From contig JAJBSZ010000424.1 in assembly GCA_020861125.1 (NCBI GenBank), forward strand, positions 1-5,315: DNA of 5,315 nucleotides, written 5' to 3'. The first letter of the stretch is position 1. Each line of letters starts with the position of its first letter. The notes below the pieces were generated by a model. That model was not told where the DNA came from and did no database searches. It was given only the letters and a program-made list of their open reading frames with translations. The translations under genes were made by a program, and so were the position numbers. This document shows, piece by piece, positions 5,272 through 5,315 of the stretch. This DNA comes from Planctomycetota bacterium. Its GTDB lineage: Bacteria > Planctomycetota > SZUA-567.

Positions 5272-5315
5272 TCCTCCACCTCGATCCGTTCGTGGCCCAG
5301 GGTGGCGATGCGGCC
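5261..5315. repeat. 55-bp direct repeat, terminal copy at the window edge
   Basis: An exact copy of 4983-5037, in the same orientation, ending at the last base of the window. The left boundary is sharp: base 5260 (A) differs from base 4982 (G). In the frame of the surrounding gene it gives residues unlike the family. It is more likely an assembly-graph overlap of 55 bases than a biological duplication. Confidence 0.9.

Overview
The window is a GC-rich stretch of bacterial chromosome. It carries five complete genes and two partial ones. The organism looks Gram-negative and free-living: there are surface-glycan genes, a Sec-type secreted protein and Gfo/Idh/MocA sugar oxidoreductases. I cannot name the phylum from the sequence. 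The right edge behaves like the end of a short-read assembly contig (see the 55-bp repeat).

Layout. Positions 1-1236 (+) are the end of a surface-glycan operon. It contains the last codons of an unidentified upstream gene (possibly a GHMP-type sugar kinase), a sugar-1-phosphate nucleotidyltransferase (51-767) and a four-helix GtrA-family membrane protein (757-1236). The three frames overlap by 4 and 11 bp, so they are probably translated in a coupled way. Downstream, 1237-1390 holds stem-loops ending in a plausible intrinsic terminator. Positions 1501-2409 (-) encode a YghA-type short-chain dehydrogenase/reductase with its own strong ribosome-binding site.

Positions 2410-2692 are a divergent intergenic region. 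After it come two small + strand genes, probably cotranscribed. One is a 141-residue secreted protein with three CNPC motifs and a Gly/Tyr/Arg-rich tail (2693-3118). The other is a 65-residue acidic protein (3171-3368). I recognise neither. A perfect 12-bp stem-loop (3394-3422) closes this unit and also serves the convergent genes on the other strand.

Positions 3450-5315 (-) hold two consecutive Gfo/Idh/MocA-family oxidoreductases 28 bp apart, probably an operon for oxidation or epimerisation of a sugar or cyclitol. The upstream one lacks its N-terminal Rossmann domain. Its 5' end runs into a 55-bp exact copy of its own internal sequence, read there in a different frame. The most economical reading is an assembly artefact at a contig end.

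No tRNA, rRNA, CRISPR array or insertion sequence is visible. The most novel material is the CNPC secreted protein and its acidic partner.
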